Origin: Phytoactinopolyspora mesophila
Lineage (GTDB): Bacteria; Actinomycetota; Actinomycetes; Jiangellales; Jiangellaceae
DNA: 64,000 bases
Reading direction: 5' to 3'
Assembly (NCBI RefSeq): GCF_010122465.1
Contig: NZ_WLZY01000003.1
Coordinates: forward strand, 434,001-498,000
The translations under genes and the position numbers were made by a program. The notes under the pieces are model-generated. The model was not told where the DNA came from. It did not search any database and was given only the letters and a program-made list of their open reading frames with translations. Shown here piece after piece: positions 26,554-34,724 of this stretch (position 1 is its first letter; every line of letters begins with the position of its first letter).

Positions 26554-27396
26554 ATGAAAACACCGCCCGCACGGCCCTCGCGGTCGCGTGCTCGGCACCG
26601 AGCACCACTCGTGGTCGCTCTCGGGCTTGCGCTAACGCTCGGAGTGACCTTTGCCGCTACGACGGCCGGGGCGGCTACGGGCACCGGCCCGGACGGCCAG
26701 GACGTCACCGTGTCCAAGACCAGCGGACTCGACCCCGAAGGCGAAACGATCACGGTGTCGGGTTCCGGATTCGATCTGAGCAAGGGCATCTACGTGGCGT
26801 TGTGCGTGGACAACGGTGCAGGGCAAGCACCGACGCCGTGTCTGGGCGGGGTAGACATGGAAGGCTCCAGCGGCTCATCGGCCTGGATCTCGTCGAACCC
26901 GCCTAGCTACGGGGAAGGACTTGCCGAGCCGTTCGACGAAGTCGGCGGCCAAGGCTCGTTCAGCGTCCAGTTGACAGTCGCGGCCAGTGACGAGTTCACC
27001 GATTGCCTCGACCCGTCCGTCGCGCCGAACGGCTGCGTCGTCGGCACCCGGGCCGATCACACTCGCACCGGAGATCGCAGTGCGGATGTACGCATCCCGG
27101 TGACGTTCGGCGGTTCCGGATCCGGTTCCGGATCCGGATCCGGCGAGGACGAGGCCGGGTCCGGTGGGCAGCCCGGAAACGGCACGGGGGCGCCAGCCAC
27201 CCAGACCCCGACGCCGTCGGCCACCGGCGCCACGAACGGCGCCACACCAGGTGCGGAGGCCACGACGGCCGGGGCCGGCGACGACCTCGCCCGTACTGGA
27301 GCCGCGCCGGCCTTGGCTATCGGCGCTGCCGTCTTCGGTCTCATCGCGGGCACCGCACTCATGGCTGTTCGCCGGCGCACCGGCGCGCCGCTATGA
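26554..27396 (+). CDS. Sortase-anchored surface protein of the heme locus
   Basis: A 280-residue exported protein. It has a signal peptide with Ala-x-Ala end near residue 42, then a module VSKTSGLDPEGETITVSGSGF that recurs in the neighbouring HtaA protein. A Gly/Ser then Thr/Pro/Ala wall-spanning linker leads to LARTG, a hydrophobic helix and RRR, a complete sorting signal. Four cysteines in the ectodomain may pair. Its place in an iron-boxed heme operon suggests it binds or relays heme, but no known heme-binding motif is evident. ATG 26554 has GAGGTGG upstream; a frame start at 26515 precedes the promoter region. Confidence 0.82.
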   Translation: MKTPPARPSRSRARHRAPLVVALGLALTLGVTFAATTAGAATGTGPDGQDVTVSKTSGLDPEGETITVSGSGFDLSKGIYVALCVDNGAGQAPTPCLGGVDMEGSSGSSAWISSNPPSYGEGLAEPFDEVGGQGSFSVQLTVAASDEFTDCLDPSVAPNGCVVGTRADHTRTGDRSADVRIPVTFGGSGSGSGSGSGEDEAGSGGQPGNGTGAPATQTPTPSATGATNGATPGAEATTAGAGDDLARTGAAPALAIGAAVFGLIAGTALMAVRRRTGAPL

Positions 27397-27463
27397 GCAG
27401 GTGGTTTCAGACGTCAACCCATCTGGCAGAGGCCAATCGAGCACGCTTCACAAGGAGATATCC

Positions 27464-30400
27464 GTGACAAGACACGATTACCGGCGCCGGGCGTTCCGGC
27501 GACCGGCCGTGGCTGCCTTATCAGCGGCCCTCACCCTCGGCGGTCTCACCGCTGCCGGCGCACAAACAACTGCGATCCCGCTGAGCGCCGGGCATAGCGG
27601 CGCCGTGGCCAGGGGCGTTTCCGGCGGCGATCTCGAATGGGGGCTGCGCACGTCGTACCGCAACTACATCGCCGGTCCGATCGCCCACGGCGAGATCATC
27701 ACCAGCGACTCGGCGGTATGGCTCGATGGTCCCGGCAACGCGCGTGGACCGTTCTCGTTCCCGAACGCGACCGGCTCGCTCGACACCGACACCGGGATCG
27801 GCCACCTCGCCTTCGACGGCCAGGTGTACACCGGCGGCCACGACTACGGCGACGGTCCGATCCTCGAACTGACCATCAGCAACATCCGCCTGGACGTCGA
27901 CGACGACCACGGCACGCTCATCGTCGACGCCGAGTACCGGCCGTTCGTAGGCGCGAATCCCAACATCGAGCCCCCTGCCGTGGAAACCGCCGCCGATATG
28001 GCCTTCGGTCAGGTGGACCTCAGCGGCGCTGATCTCACGCCCGACGATGCCGGCGTCGTCACCGTGGCGGGTGCTCCCGTCACCGGTGTACGCGAGGCGA
28101 TGGAAGCCATCGGCTGGGACCTCTTCTACTCCGGCGAGCTACCGGACATCCAGCTCGATCCACTGAGTTTCACCGTCACGGTGGAAGACGTCAGCGCCCC
28201 CGATCCGGACGACCCGGGCGACCCTGACGACCCAGGCGACCCTGACGATCCCAACGACCCGGAACCGCCTGTATGGGAGCCCGCTGTCGAGGTGTTCGCC
28301 GCCGACGGTGAGACACCACTGGCCGACACCGAGGTGACGCCGGGCGACGACGTGGTGGTCCGCGGTTCCGGCTTCGATCCCGACGCGAACGAGTCGACCC
28401 GCCCGCCGGTACCGACCGGCCTCCCCGCTGGGGTGTACGTGGTCTTCGGCAAGTTCGCCGACGTATGGCAGCCGTCGGAAGGCGTACCGTCCAGCTCCCG
28501 CCACGTGATCGACCAGCGCTGGGCCATGACACAGGGCACACTCGATGCCGTCCCGGATCGTTTCAAGGACTCCATCCTGGAGCAGCACGTCGCCCTGACA
28601 CCCGAGGGCACCTTCGAAGCCACCTTGACTGTCGACGCGGCGGATGACATCGAAGGTGGCTACGGCGTCTACACCTACGCCGCCGGTGGGGCCGCGGCCA
28701 ATCCGGAACACGAGATCGCCATCGCGGTCTCGGTCGGCACCGGCGAGGGCCCCACTGAGCCGGACCCGGATCCGGACCCGACCGTCAGCCTGTCCAAGAC
28801 CGCCAACCTGGACCCGTACGCCGACCTCGTGACCGTGACCGGCGCCGGTTTCCTTCCCGGACCGCTGGCGGATGGATTGCAGGTGGGGGTCGGGCCGGTG
28901 ACCGACGACGGCACGGTGCCGGACCTCGACCCCGTGACGACGCTCCTACCCGGAGACGACGAGATCAAAGCCGACGGCTCGTTCGAGGTGGATCTACGCA
29001 CCGAGCAGGTGGAGCCTGGCGACACCCTCGCCGTGTACACAGCACCGGTCGACGCGTCGGCCCCGGAGAGTTACCGGACCAGCACCGAAATCTCGTTCGC
29101 CCCAGCACGTAAGCCCGAGCTGAGCGTCGAGCCGACCGACAACCTCGAGGTGGACGACGAGGTCCGGATCACCGGCAGCGGGTTCGCCCCCAACCGCAAG
29201 ATCTCGATCGCGATAACGGCCAACACCGCCACTCATGAAACCTACGGGTGGCCGACGGGCTGGCTGGGCCACGGCGTGGTGCAGGCCGATGCTGACGGCA
29301 ACCTCGAGCGCACACTCACCGTGACCGGAACCGTCACCGGTTCCGGGGAAGACTGCAGCGACCTCGACTGTTACGTCGCCAGCTTCAGCTCTGCTCAGGC
29401 CGGCGATGCGACGCCGGTGGACTATCGTGCTGACCGCAGTCAGGACGTCTTCGTGCCGATCAGCTTCGCCACCGGGGGCACCGCCCCGGACCCGGACCCG
29501 GATCCTCGGGATCCCGCCCTGACCATCTCGCCCGACACAGTGGAGCGCGGACAGTCCGTGACCTTCGCCGGGGCGGACCTGGCACCGGGTGAGACCGCGA
29601 GTGTCGTCGTCACCACCGAGGCAGACGCGGCGACGGACGCCACGCTCGACTGGGGTGTGCGGCAGTCGTTCCGCAACTACATCGAGGGCAACATCGCACA
29701 CGGATCCATCGATGTACGCGCGCCCGCCAGCCGCAACGACGACGGCACATTCCGATTCACCGATGGCCACGGGACCGCGACGGCGGAGACCGCCGACCTG
29801 GTGTTCAGTGGCGAGGTGCGATTCGCCGGGCATGACTACGGCGACGGGCCACTGCTGCAGATGACCATCTCCGAACCGCGTGTGATCGCTGAGGGTGACG
29901 CCGGCGTTCTCGTCGCCGACGTGGCCAGCAAGAGCCTCGACAGCGGTGAGATCGTCGACTATCCGGCGGTCGAGTTCGCCGAGCTCGACTTCAGTGACGC
30001 ACCGCTGACGATCACCGGCGATGTCGTCTCGGCCTCCGGCGTCACCGCAACACTGACCGAAGACGGTGTACCGGCATTCGCCGACTTCTACGAGGCCGGT
30101 ACCGTGCTCGATCCGATCGGCTTCACCGCCACACTGGCTGGCGGCTCCGAGACCGAGGCCGGCAGCGGCATCGTCGATGAGAACGGCGCAGTCGATGTGA
30201 GCTGGACGGTCCCGGACAACTTCCCCGTCGGTACGGCCACCGCGACCATGACGGCCGGCGACGACCAGTTGAGCGGCCAGTTCACCGTCGAACCCGCAAG
30301 CGGCGGAGGCGACGAGAACGGTGACGACGAAGGCGGAGACGCCGACGGCACGGACGACGGAGACGCCGGCGGAACCGACAGTGGTGACACCGGCGGCGCC

Positions 30401-30682
30401 GATGAAGCCGGCACTGGCGACGCCGACGGAAGCGACACCGGTGACGCTGACGGCACGGATGACGGCAGTGCGGTGGGTGACGCTGACGGCACGGCACACG
30501 GCAGCGCAAGCGGCGACGGCCAGGAGTCCGGAACCGACGACGGCACGGATGCGAGCCTGCCGGACACGGGCTCCGCGACCGGGGTGTTCCTGTGGGCTGC
30601 AGGCCTGCTGTTGCTGGGCGGCGTCGGCATCGCCGCCGTGAGCCGCCGCCGCGGTTGGCAGAGCCCACCCATCTCCCGATGA
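27464..30682 (+). CDS. HtaA-domain heme-binding surface protein, LPXTG-anchored
   Basis: A 1072-residue cell-wall protein. After a signal peptide (about 1-33) come HtaA domain 1 (about 57-230; LEWGLRTSYRNYIAGPIAHG), an Asp-Pro repeat linker, two or three Ig-like modules (VSLSKTANLDP, SVEPTDNLEVDDEVRITGSGF), HtaA domain 2 (about 728-890; LDWGVRQSFRNYIEGNIAHG), an acidic Gly/Asp/Thr repeat spacer, LPDTG at about 1030, a hydrophobic helix and an Arg tail. HtaA domains bind heme through a conserved Tyr and His; both domains keep the Y/F-RNYI...AHG segment. GTG 27464 follows AAGGAG. Its stop lies inside palindromic element B2. Confidence 0.93.
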   Translation: MTRHDYRRRAFRRPAVAALSAALTLGGLTAAGAQTTAIPLSAGHSGAVARGVSGGDLEWGLRTSYRNYIAGPIAHGEIITSDSAVWLDGPGNARGPFSFPNATGSLDTDTGIGHLAFDGQVYTGGHDYGDGPILELTISNIRLDVDDDHGTLIVDAEYRPFVGANPNIEPPAVETAADMAFGQVDLSGADLTPDDAGVVTVAGAPVTGVREAMEAIGWDLFYSGELPDIQLDPLSFTVTVEDVSAPDPDDPGDPDDPGDPDDPNDPEPPVWEPAVEVFAADGETPLADTEVTPGDDVVVRGSGFDPDANESTRPPVPTGLPAGVYVVFGKFADVWQPSEGVPSSSRHVIDQRWAMTQGTLDAVPDRFKDSILEQHVALTPEGTFEATLTVDAADDIEGGYGVYTYAAGGAAANPEHEIAIAVSVGTGEGPTEPDPDPDPTVSLSKTANLDPYADLVTVTGAGFLPGPLADGLQVGVGPVTDDGTVPDLDPVTTLLPGDDEIKADGSFEVDLRTEQVEPGDTLAVYTAPVDASAPESYRTSTEISFAPARKPELSVEPTDNLEVDDEVRITGSGFAPNRKISIAITANTATHETYGWPTGWLGHGVVQADADGNLERTLTVTGTVTGSGEDCSDLDCYVASFSSAQAGDATPVDYRADRSQDVFVPISFATGGTAPDPDPDPRDPALTISPDTVERGQSVTFAGADLAPGETASVVVTTEADAATDATLDWGVRQSFRNYIEGNIAHGSIDVRAPASRNDDGTFRFTDGHGTATAETADLVFSGEVRFAGHDYGDGPLLQMTISEPRVIAEGDAGVLVADVASKSLDSGEIVDYPAVEFAELDFSDAPLTITGDVVSASGVTATLTEDGVPAFADFYEAGTVLDPIGFTATLAGGSETEAGSGIVDENGAVDVSWTVPDNFPVGTATATMTAGDDQLSGQFTVEPASGGGDENGDDEGGDADGTDDGDAGGTDSGDTGGADEAGTGDADGSDTGDADGTDDGSAVGDADGTAHGSASGDGQESGTDDGTDASLPDTGSATGVFLWAAGLLLLGGVGIAAVSRRRGWQSPPISR

Positions 30683-30766
30683 TCGTCAGTACGTTGCGGT
30701 CTTCCTCAGGGTCGTTATGTCACGATTAGTCCCCGCAGGAACGACCACAGAGCACTGACGATCACC
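30678..30766. repeat. 89-bp palindromic element, copy B2
   Basis: Arms TGATCGTCAGT (30680-30690) and ACTGACGATCA (30754-30764) pair exactly; an inner stem GGTCGTT/AACGACC follows. The left arm starts like copy B1, while the loop and right half resemble copy B3. The TGA in the left arm is the stop codon of the HtaA gene. Confidence 0.75.
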
Positions 30767-30789
30767 AGGGTTTGCCGCTCAATCCTTTC

Positions 30790-30878
30790 GGTGATCGTTG
30801 GCGAGATTCGGTTGCTACCCGTGGCGATATGCCCCGATCGTCACCTCAAGGAACAGCCACAGATCGCCAACGATCATC
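30790..30878. repeat. 89-bp palindromic element, copy B3
   Basis: Arms TGATCGTTGGCGA (30792-30804) and TCGCCAACGATCA (30864-30876) pair exactly. The arm bases differ from B1 and B2 on both sides in a complementary way. The loop shares CGAT-GTC-CC-CA-GGAAC-CCACAGA with B2. It lies 23 bp after B2, upstream of the VOC gene. Confidence 0.75.
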
Positions 30879-30929
30879 GAAGGTTTGGGGGCTGGAGGGC
30901 GCGACGCTCGCCGGGCCGTAGGGTGGAGT

Positions 30930-31295
30930 ATGCCCCGGATTGACTACGTGATCTGGTTCGTGCAGTCGCTCGAGCGGTCGGTGGCGTTCTATCGCGACCT
31001 GATCGGCCTCGACGTCCGGCTCGAAGGTGACGGGTACGTGGAGTTCACCATGGAGAACACCAAGTTCGCGCTGTTCGAGCGAGCAAAGTTGCCCGAACTG
31101 ATCGGCCGGACGGGCGGCCAGGCTCCGTGTGGCGAGATCGCGTTCGTCGTCAACGATGTCGATTCCGAAGCCGTTCGGCTGCGAGCAGCCGGAGCAGACA
31201 TCCTCACCGGCCCGACCGACCGGCCGTGGCGGCAACGCACGTTGCATGTTGCCGATCCGGACGGGAACGTCGTCGAGTTCGCGCAGAACCTGTGA
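30930..31295 (+). CDS. VOC (glyoxalase/bleomycin resistance) family protein
   Basis: A 121-residue single VOC domain made of two beta-alpha-beta-beta-beta modules: DYVIWFVQSLERSVAFYRDLIGLDV opens the first and GEIAFVVNDVDSEAVRLRAAG the second, ending with VADPDGNVVEFAQ. Family members are metal-dependent lyases, dioxygenases or drug-binding resistance proteins; the residues do not single out one activity. ATG 30930 has GGTGGAG close upstream. The stop overlaps the next gene (GTGA), so the two are coupled. Confidence 0.88.
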   Translation: MPRIDYVIWFVQSLERSVAFYRDLIGLDVRLEGDGYVEFTMENTKFALFERAKLPELIGRTGGQAPCGEIAFVVNDVDSEAVRLRAAGADILTGPTDRPWRQRTLHVADPDGNVVEFAQNL

Positions 31296-31927
31296 CCGCC
31301 TCGGCGGAGTGTGGCCCTGCCGGACGCCCGGAGCGGGCCGACGTCGTTCCTGATGCCCTGCGGCAACACCCGGACCGGGTCAGATGGAACACCCGCTACC
31401 AGCAGTCTCCACCCGATTTCGAACCACATCCACTCGTCGGCGCGGCCCTGGCCGCGGAGCTTCCCGACGGCCCCGTATTGGAGCTTGCCTGCGGGAGGTC
31501 GGGTAGCGCGCTGGCGCTGGCAGCCGAAGGCCGCCAGGTGGTCGCCGTCGACATCTCAGATCTCGCGCTCAGCCAGCTTGCCGGAGAGGCCCGGCGTCGC
31601 GGTCTGAACGACCGCATCAAGATCGTTCTGACCGACGTATCGTCATATCAGCCGGAGGCGAACACCTTCGCCCTGGTCATGGCTGCGTTCTTCTGGGATG
31701 CCACGGCGTTCCGGGCTGGGTGCGGGGCCGTGCAGCCTGGCGGACTGATCGGCTGGGAGGCGCTGGCCACCACACCCGGCCATGACGGCAGGGCCAGCCG
31801 CTCGCGAGTCCCGCACGGCGAGTTGAGCGCGAGGTTACCTGCCTGGTTCGAGGTACTCATCGAAGAACACCACACAACTGATCAACGTCAATCTACTATG
31901 GTCCTGGCCCGACGGTCGCGAATCTAG
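31292..31927 (+). CDS. Class I SAM-dependent methyltransferase
   Basis: A 211-residue Rossmann methyltransferase. Motif I is LELACGRSGSALALA, motif II VVAVDISDLAL and the motif IV region VMAAFFWDATAF. It lacks a recognisable substrate domain; the N-terminal RWNTRYQQSPP resembles tellurite-resistance TehB-type or thiopurine-type small methyltransferases. GTG 31292 is chosen because it overlaps the VOC stop by 4 bp; upstream frame extension inside the VOC gene is not homologous. Confidence 0.85.
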   Translation: MTASAECGPAGRPERADVVPDALRQHPDRVRWNTRYQQSPPDFEPHPLVGAALAAELPDGPVLELACGRSGSALALAAEGRQVVAVDISDLALSQLAGEARRRGLNDRIKIVLTDVSSYQPEANTFALVMAAFFWDATAFRAGCGAVQPGGLIGWEALATTPGHDGRASRSRVPHGELSARLPAWFEVLIEEHHTTDQRQSTMVLARRSRI

Positions 31928-31967
31928 TGCCCAGCGACCACCCCAGTCCTCGATCTCGAATAGGCGG

Positions 31968-33392
31968 GTGCCAGTGCGCCGGCGCAAATGGTTCGTTCCC
32001 GCCGCAGCGGCTCTCCTCGTCGTTGGTGGCATCGCCGGTTTCGCCGGTTGGCAGGCGTCACAACACAGCTGCACCGACGCCATCCCTGATGCCGACCTCC
32101 CCGACGTCACGGTCATGACGACGCCAGACGAGCTCGACGAGGCCATAGACCGACAGATCACGGAGCAGTTCGGCCAGTCCCTGGACGACCAGTCGATCAT
32201 CACCGACCGAATCACCGAGGCATACGATCCGGCGCCGCCGTTCGGGCAGCCCAGGTTGACGATGATCGATCACCCGCGGGACACGGATCTGGCGGGCAAC
32301 GGCATCGTGCTCCAATCACACGGCCGGAATCTCGCTGTCACTGACAGCTCTACTGGCCAGACAACGTGGGCTCGCGATCAACGGGGCATCTCGTACGGCA
32401 CGTTGTCTTTCGGCGACCGGCTGGCCATGGCGCAAGTACCGGAGAATCAAGCGCTCACCGTGGCAACTGTCGACGTCACCGACGGTGAAGTCCTCGCCTG
32501 CGCGCAGATTGGTGAAGCCGTGGAGAATCCCGGCTACCGGGTTCGCCAGGCGGCCGGCGCGGCAGTCGGCGATGACTCCGTCGCTCTGATTCAACGACAG
32601 CCTGGCGACCAATTCGGGCTGTTCATGGTGGACGTGCGGGAGGGGGAAATCCGCTGGCAGCGGACAGTAGAGCTGGACACCATGCCGGAGCTGGTTGACG
32701 GGGCTGGTGACGCGCTGGTCGCCAGTCAGGTGCCACCGGGCTCGACCGAGGCGTGGTCCTTCACTGTCGATCGCCGGGACAACTACCCGCCGGAGATGCT
32801 GCGCCTGCATGCCTTCTCTCTCGCCGACGGCACGCCGATCTGGGACTTCGGCCTCGACCACGACGCCGGAGAACAGCATTTCGTACACCAGGTCATCGGC
32901 ACCACCAGCGAACGCGTTGTCGTCCGCGCGTCCCGGTTCGACGAGTCGAGCGAAACCATCGAGAACCATGTGATCGGGCTCGACGCGACGACTGGAGAAC
33001 CTCGGTGGTCACATCAGCTGCCGCCCTCGCCTTTCGACTCCTACAGCGAGGGGAGGGTATTCGGCGACGTCGTGATCGTCGCCGAAACCGACGACGACCC
33101 AGACTCGCTGTACGGCTCGCTGGTCGGATACCACGCCAGCACCGGCGACCAGCTCTGGCAGACCGAGAATGTCACGTCGAGCCTGGAAAGAGGCGCGCTG
33201 CTGGACGACACGGCCGTCCTCCCCGGCCTCTCACGTCGTGGCATTCTCACGATCGACCTGCAGTCCGGCGACACCAGTACCGCGTTCGACGGCCTCGACG
33301 TGTCAGAGATCATTGTCGACGACACGACGCTCGGCGTCACGTTCTTCTTCCACGGCGATCCCACTCTAATTCTGTACGACCGGGCAGGCTGA
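31968..33392 (+). CDS. Membrane-anchored PQQ-like beta-propeller protein
   Basis: A 474-residue protein with an N-terminal basic stretch and one hydrophobic helix (about 8-26) and then an extracellular beta-propeller. Repeats of the PQQ-binding/BamB-like type are seen as LAVTDSSTGQTTWARDQRG, DGTPIWDFGLDHDAG, DATTGEPRWSHQLP, HASTGDQLWQTENV. PQQ-enzyme catalytic residues are not evident, so a scaffold or sensor role is more likely than dehydrogenase activity. GTG start. It ends 8 bp from the convergent SDR gene. Confidence 0.82.
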   Translation: MPVRRRKWFVPAAAALLVVGGIAGFAGWQASQHSCTDAIPDADLPDVTVMTTPDELDEAIDRQITEQFGQSLDDQSIITDRITEAYDPAPPFGQPRLTMIDHPRDTDLAGNGIVLQSHGRNLAVTDSSTGQTTWARDQRGISYGTLSFGDRLAMAQVPENQALTVATVDVTDGEVLACAQIGEAVENPGYRVRQAAGAAVGDDSVALIQRQPGDQFGLFMVDVREGEIRWQRTVELDTMPELVDGAGDALVASQVPPGSTEAWSFTVDRRDNYPPEMLRLHAFSLADGTPIWDFGLDHDAGEQHFVHQVIGTTSERVVVRASRFDESSETIENHVIGLDATTGEPRWSHQLPPSPFDSYSEGRVFGDVVIVAETDDDPDSLYGSLVGYHASTGDQLWQTENVTSSLERGALLDDTAVLPGLSRRGILTIDLQSGDTSTAFDGLDVSEIIVDDTTLGVTFFFHGDPTLILYDRAG

Positions 33393-33400
33393 TTCGCACG

Positions 33401-34129
33401 TCAAAGTCCCGAGTATGCACCACCGTCGACGTGCACCACCTGCGACGTCACGTGCCGTGCGGCGGGTGAGGCCAGGAAGCCCACGACGGCCGCAACGTCC
33501 TCCGGCGTGCCGGCGCGCCCGGTGCGGGTAGCCGCGACGAGCCTGTCTCGACGCTCCTGACTCAGGCGGCCCCGGAAGAACTCGGTTTCGACGATCAAGC
33601 CGGGCGCGACCACGTTGGCGGTGATGCCCCGGGCGCCGAACTCCGCCGCGATGGTCACGTTCCAGGCTTCGATGGCGGCTTTGGCCGCGCCATAGGAACC
33701 CGCTCCGGTTCGCGCCGCGATCGAGCCGATGGTGATCACCCTGCCGTCGTCCTGGAGACGCTTCTCCAGCGCCGACGTGGCGAGCACCGCGGTCAGCACG
33801 TTGGCGTCGAAATTGTCCCGCCAGCCCTGCGCGATTTGAGCCAGCGGCGTGAGATCGTCGTGGGCGTCGAGCTGAGGGACGTTCGCGTTGCCCCCGGCGT
33901 TGTTCACCAGGACGTCGATCCGCTCGGGAAGCTGTTCGAGCGCGGACTCGATCTGCTGCGGTGCGGACAGGTCGCAGACGACGGCCGTCGCGCCGATCTC
34001 GTCGGCCGTCCGCTTCAGGACGTCTGCTCGCCGCCCGAGGATGGTGACGTCGTCGCCATGATCGGCGAACCAGGCCCCGACTGCGCGCCCAATGCCGGTG
34101 CCGCCTCCCGTCACGATGACGTGCCTCAT
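33401..34129 (-). CDS. SDR family NAD(P)-dependent oxidoreductase
   Basis: A 242-residue classical short-chain dehydrogenase. The cofactor motif is VTGGGTGIGRAV (residues 6-17), NNAGG follows, and the catalytic triad Ser-Tyr-Lys is in GSIAARTGAGSYGAAKAAIEAW. The C-terminal HVDGGAYSG is typical. Arg in ILGRRAD after strand 2 favours NADPH. Substrate unknown. AAGGAG precedes the ATG and its start abuts operator palindrome 1, so the divergent MarR protein is its likely repressor. Confidence 0.93.
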   Translation of the reverse strand: MRHVIVTGGGTGIGRAVGAWFADHGDDVTILGRRADVLKRTADEIGATAVVCDLSAPQQIESALEQLPERIDVLVNNAGGNANVPQLDAHDDLTPLAQIAQGWRDNFDANVLTAVLATSALEKRLQDDGRVITIGSIAARTGAGSYGAAKAAIEAWNVTIAAEFGARGITANVVAPGLIVETEFFRGRLSQERRDRLVAATRTGRAGTPEDVAAVVGFLASPAARHVTSQVVHVDGGAYSGL

Positions 34130-34138
34130 CCAATCTCC

Positions 34139-34171
34139 TTTAGGCCTAAACTATTTTGATTTAGGCCTAAA
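34139..34171. promoter_or_regulatory. Twin MarR operators
   Basis: The perfect 12-bp palindrome TTTAGGCCTAAA occurs at 34139-34150 and 34160-34171, 21 bp apart centre to centre (two helical turns), in the 51-bp gap between divergent SDR and MarR genes. The left copy touches the SDR ribosome site and the right copy lies 10 bp before the MarR start, the arrangement of an autorepressed divergent pair. Confidence 0.85.
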
Positions 34172-34180
34172 CTACCAGAC

Positions 34181-34714
34181 ATGAGTACGCTGCGCGACGA
34201 CGTCGACGACATCCAGGACGCCTGGCAACGCGAACGGCCCGACATCCCCGCCGGGTCCATCGGGGTGATCACTCGGATCTGGCGGGTCGGAAAGCTCCTG
34301 GAGGAAGACCGTCGACGCACCATGAGGCGGCTGGGAATCGATGTCGCGACCCGTGACCTGCTCAGCACGCTCCGGCGCTCAGGGCCGCCATACGCGCTAC
34401 CACCCAGGGAGCTCGCCCAACGATGCGCGGTGAGCCCTGGGGCGATCTCTCAACGAGTGAGCCGCGCGGAGGCCGACGAGTTGGTCCGGCGGCACAAAGA
34501 CACGACGGATGGGCGGGGTGTGATCGTCGAGCTCACCGCCAAAGGCCACGATCTGATCGAACGATCCGTAGATGAGCTGCTACGCCACGAGGAAGACCTG
34601 CTGTCCGGCCTCAGCTCGTCCGAGCGCACCGCACTCAGCGACCTGTTACGCACCCTGCTCTCCGATCTCCGGCAGCGCTCAGCGGCTCCGTTGAGTCCTC
34701 CTCCGCACCACTAG
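34181..34714 (+). CDS. MarR family transcriptional regulator
   Basis: A 177-residue winged-helix repressor. The helix-turn-helix is at about residues 65-110 (PRELAQRCAVSPGAISQRVSRAEADELVRR), followed by the wing DGRGVIVELTAKG and a C-terminal dimer helix. It matches the MarR subgroup that controls an adjacent divergent oxidoreductase. Its own start lies just after the second TTTAGGCCTAAA site. The kinase gene follows after 10 bp and might be cotranscribed. Confidence 0.92.
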   Translation: MSTLRDDVDDIQDAWQRERPDIPAGSIGVITRIWRVGKLLEEDRRRTMRRLGIDVATRDLLSTLRRSGPPYALPPRELAQRCAVSPGAISQRVSRAEADELVRRHKDTTDGRGVIVELTAKGHDLIERSVDELLRHEEDLLSGLSSSERTALSDLLRTLLSDLRQRSAAPLSPPPHH

Positions 34715-34724
34715 GCTGCGCGGC

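Noticed and set aside
27164-27463. Extension of the HtaA protein into the preceding gene
   Set aside because: Overlaps the upstream gene in another frame; GTG 27464 has AAGGAG and is followed by a signal peptide.
28198-28262. Short tandem DNA repeat as a possible phase-variation tract
   Set aside because: Units are multiples of 3 and encode an Asp-Pro linker, so length change would not switch the gene off.
28994-30499. 501-codon minus-strand frame opposite the HtaA gene
   Set aside because: Composition follows the Asp/Gly/Thr repeats of the plus strand; no family features, whereas the plus strand has HtaA domains, signal peptide and sorting signal.
30300-30540. Tandem or CRISPR-like repeat array
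   Set aside because: It is in-frame low-complexity coding for an Asp/Gly/Thr spacer; unit length is irregular and there are no unique spacers.
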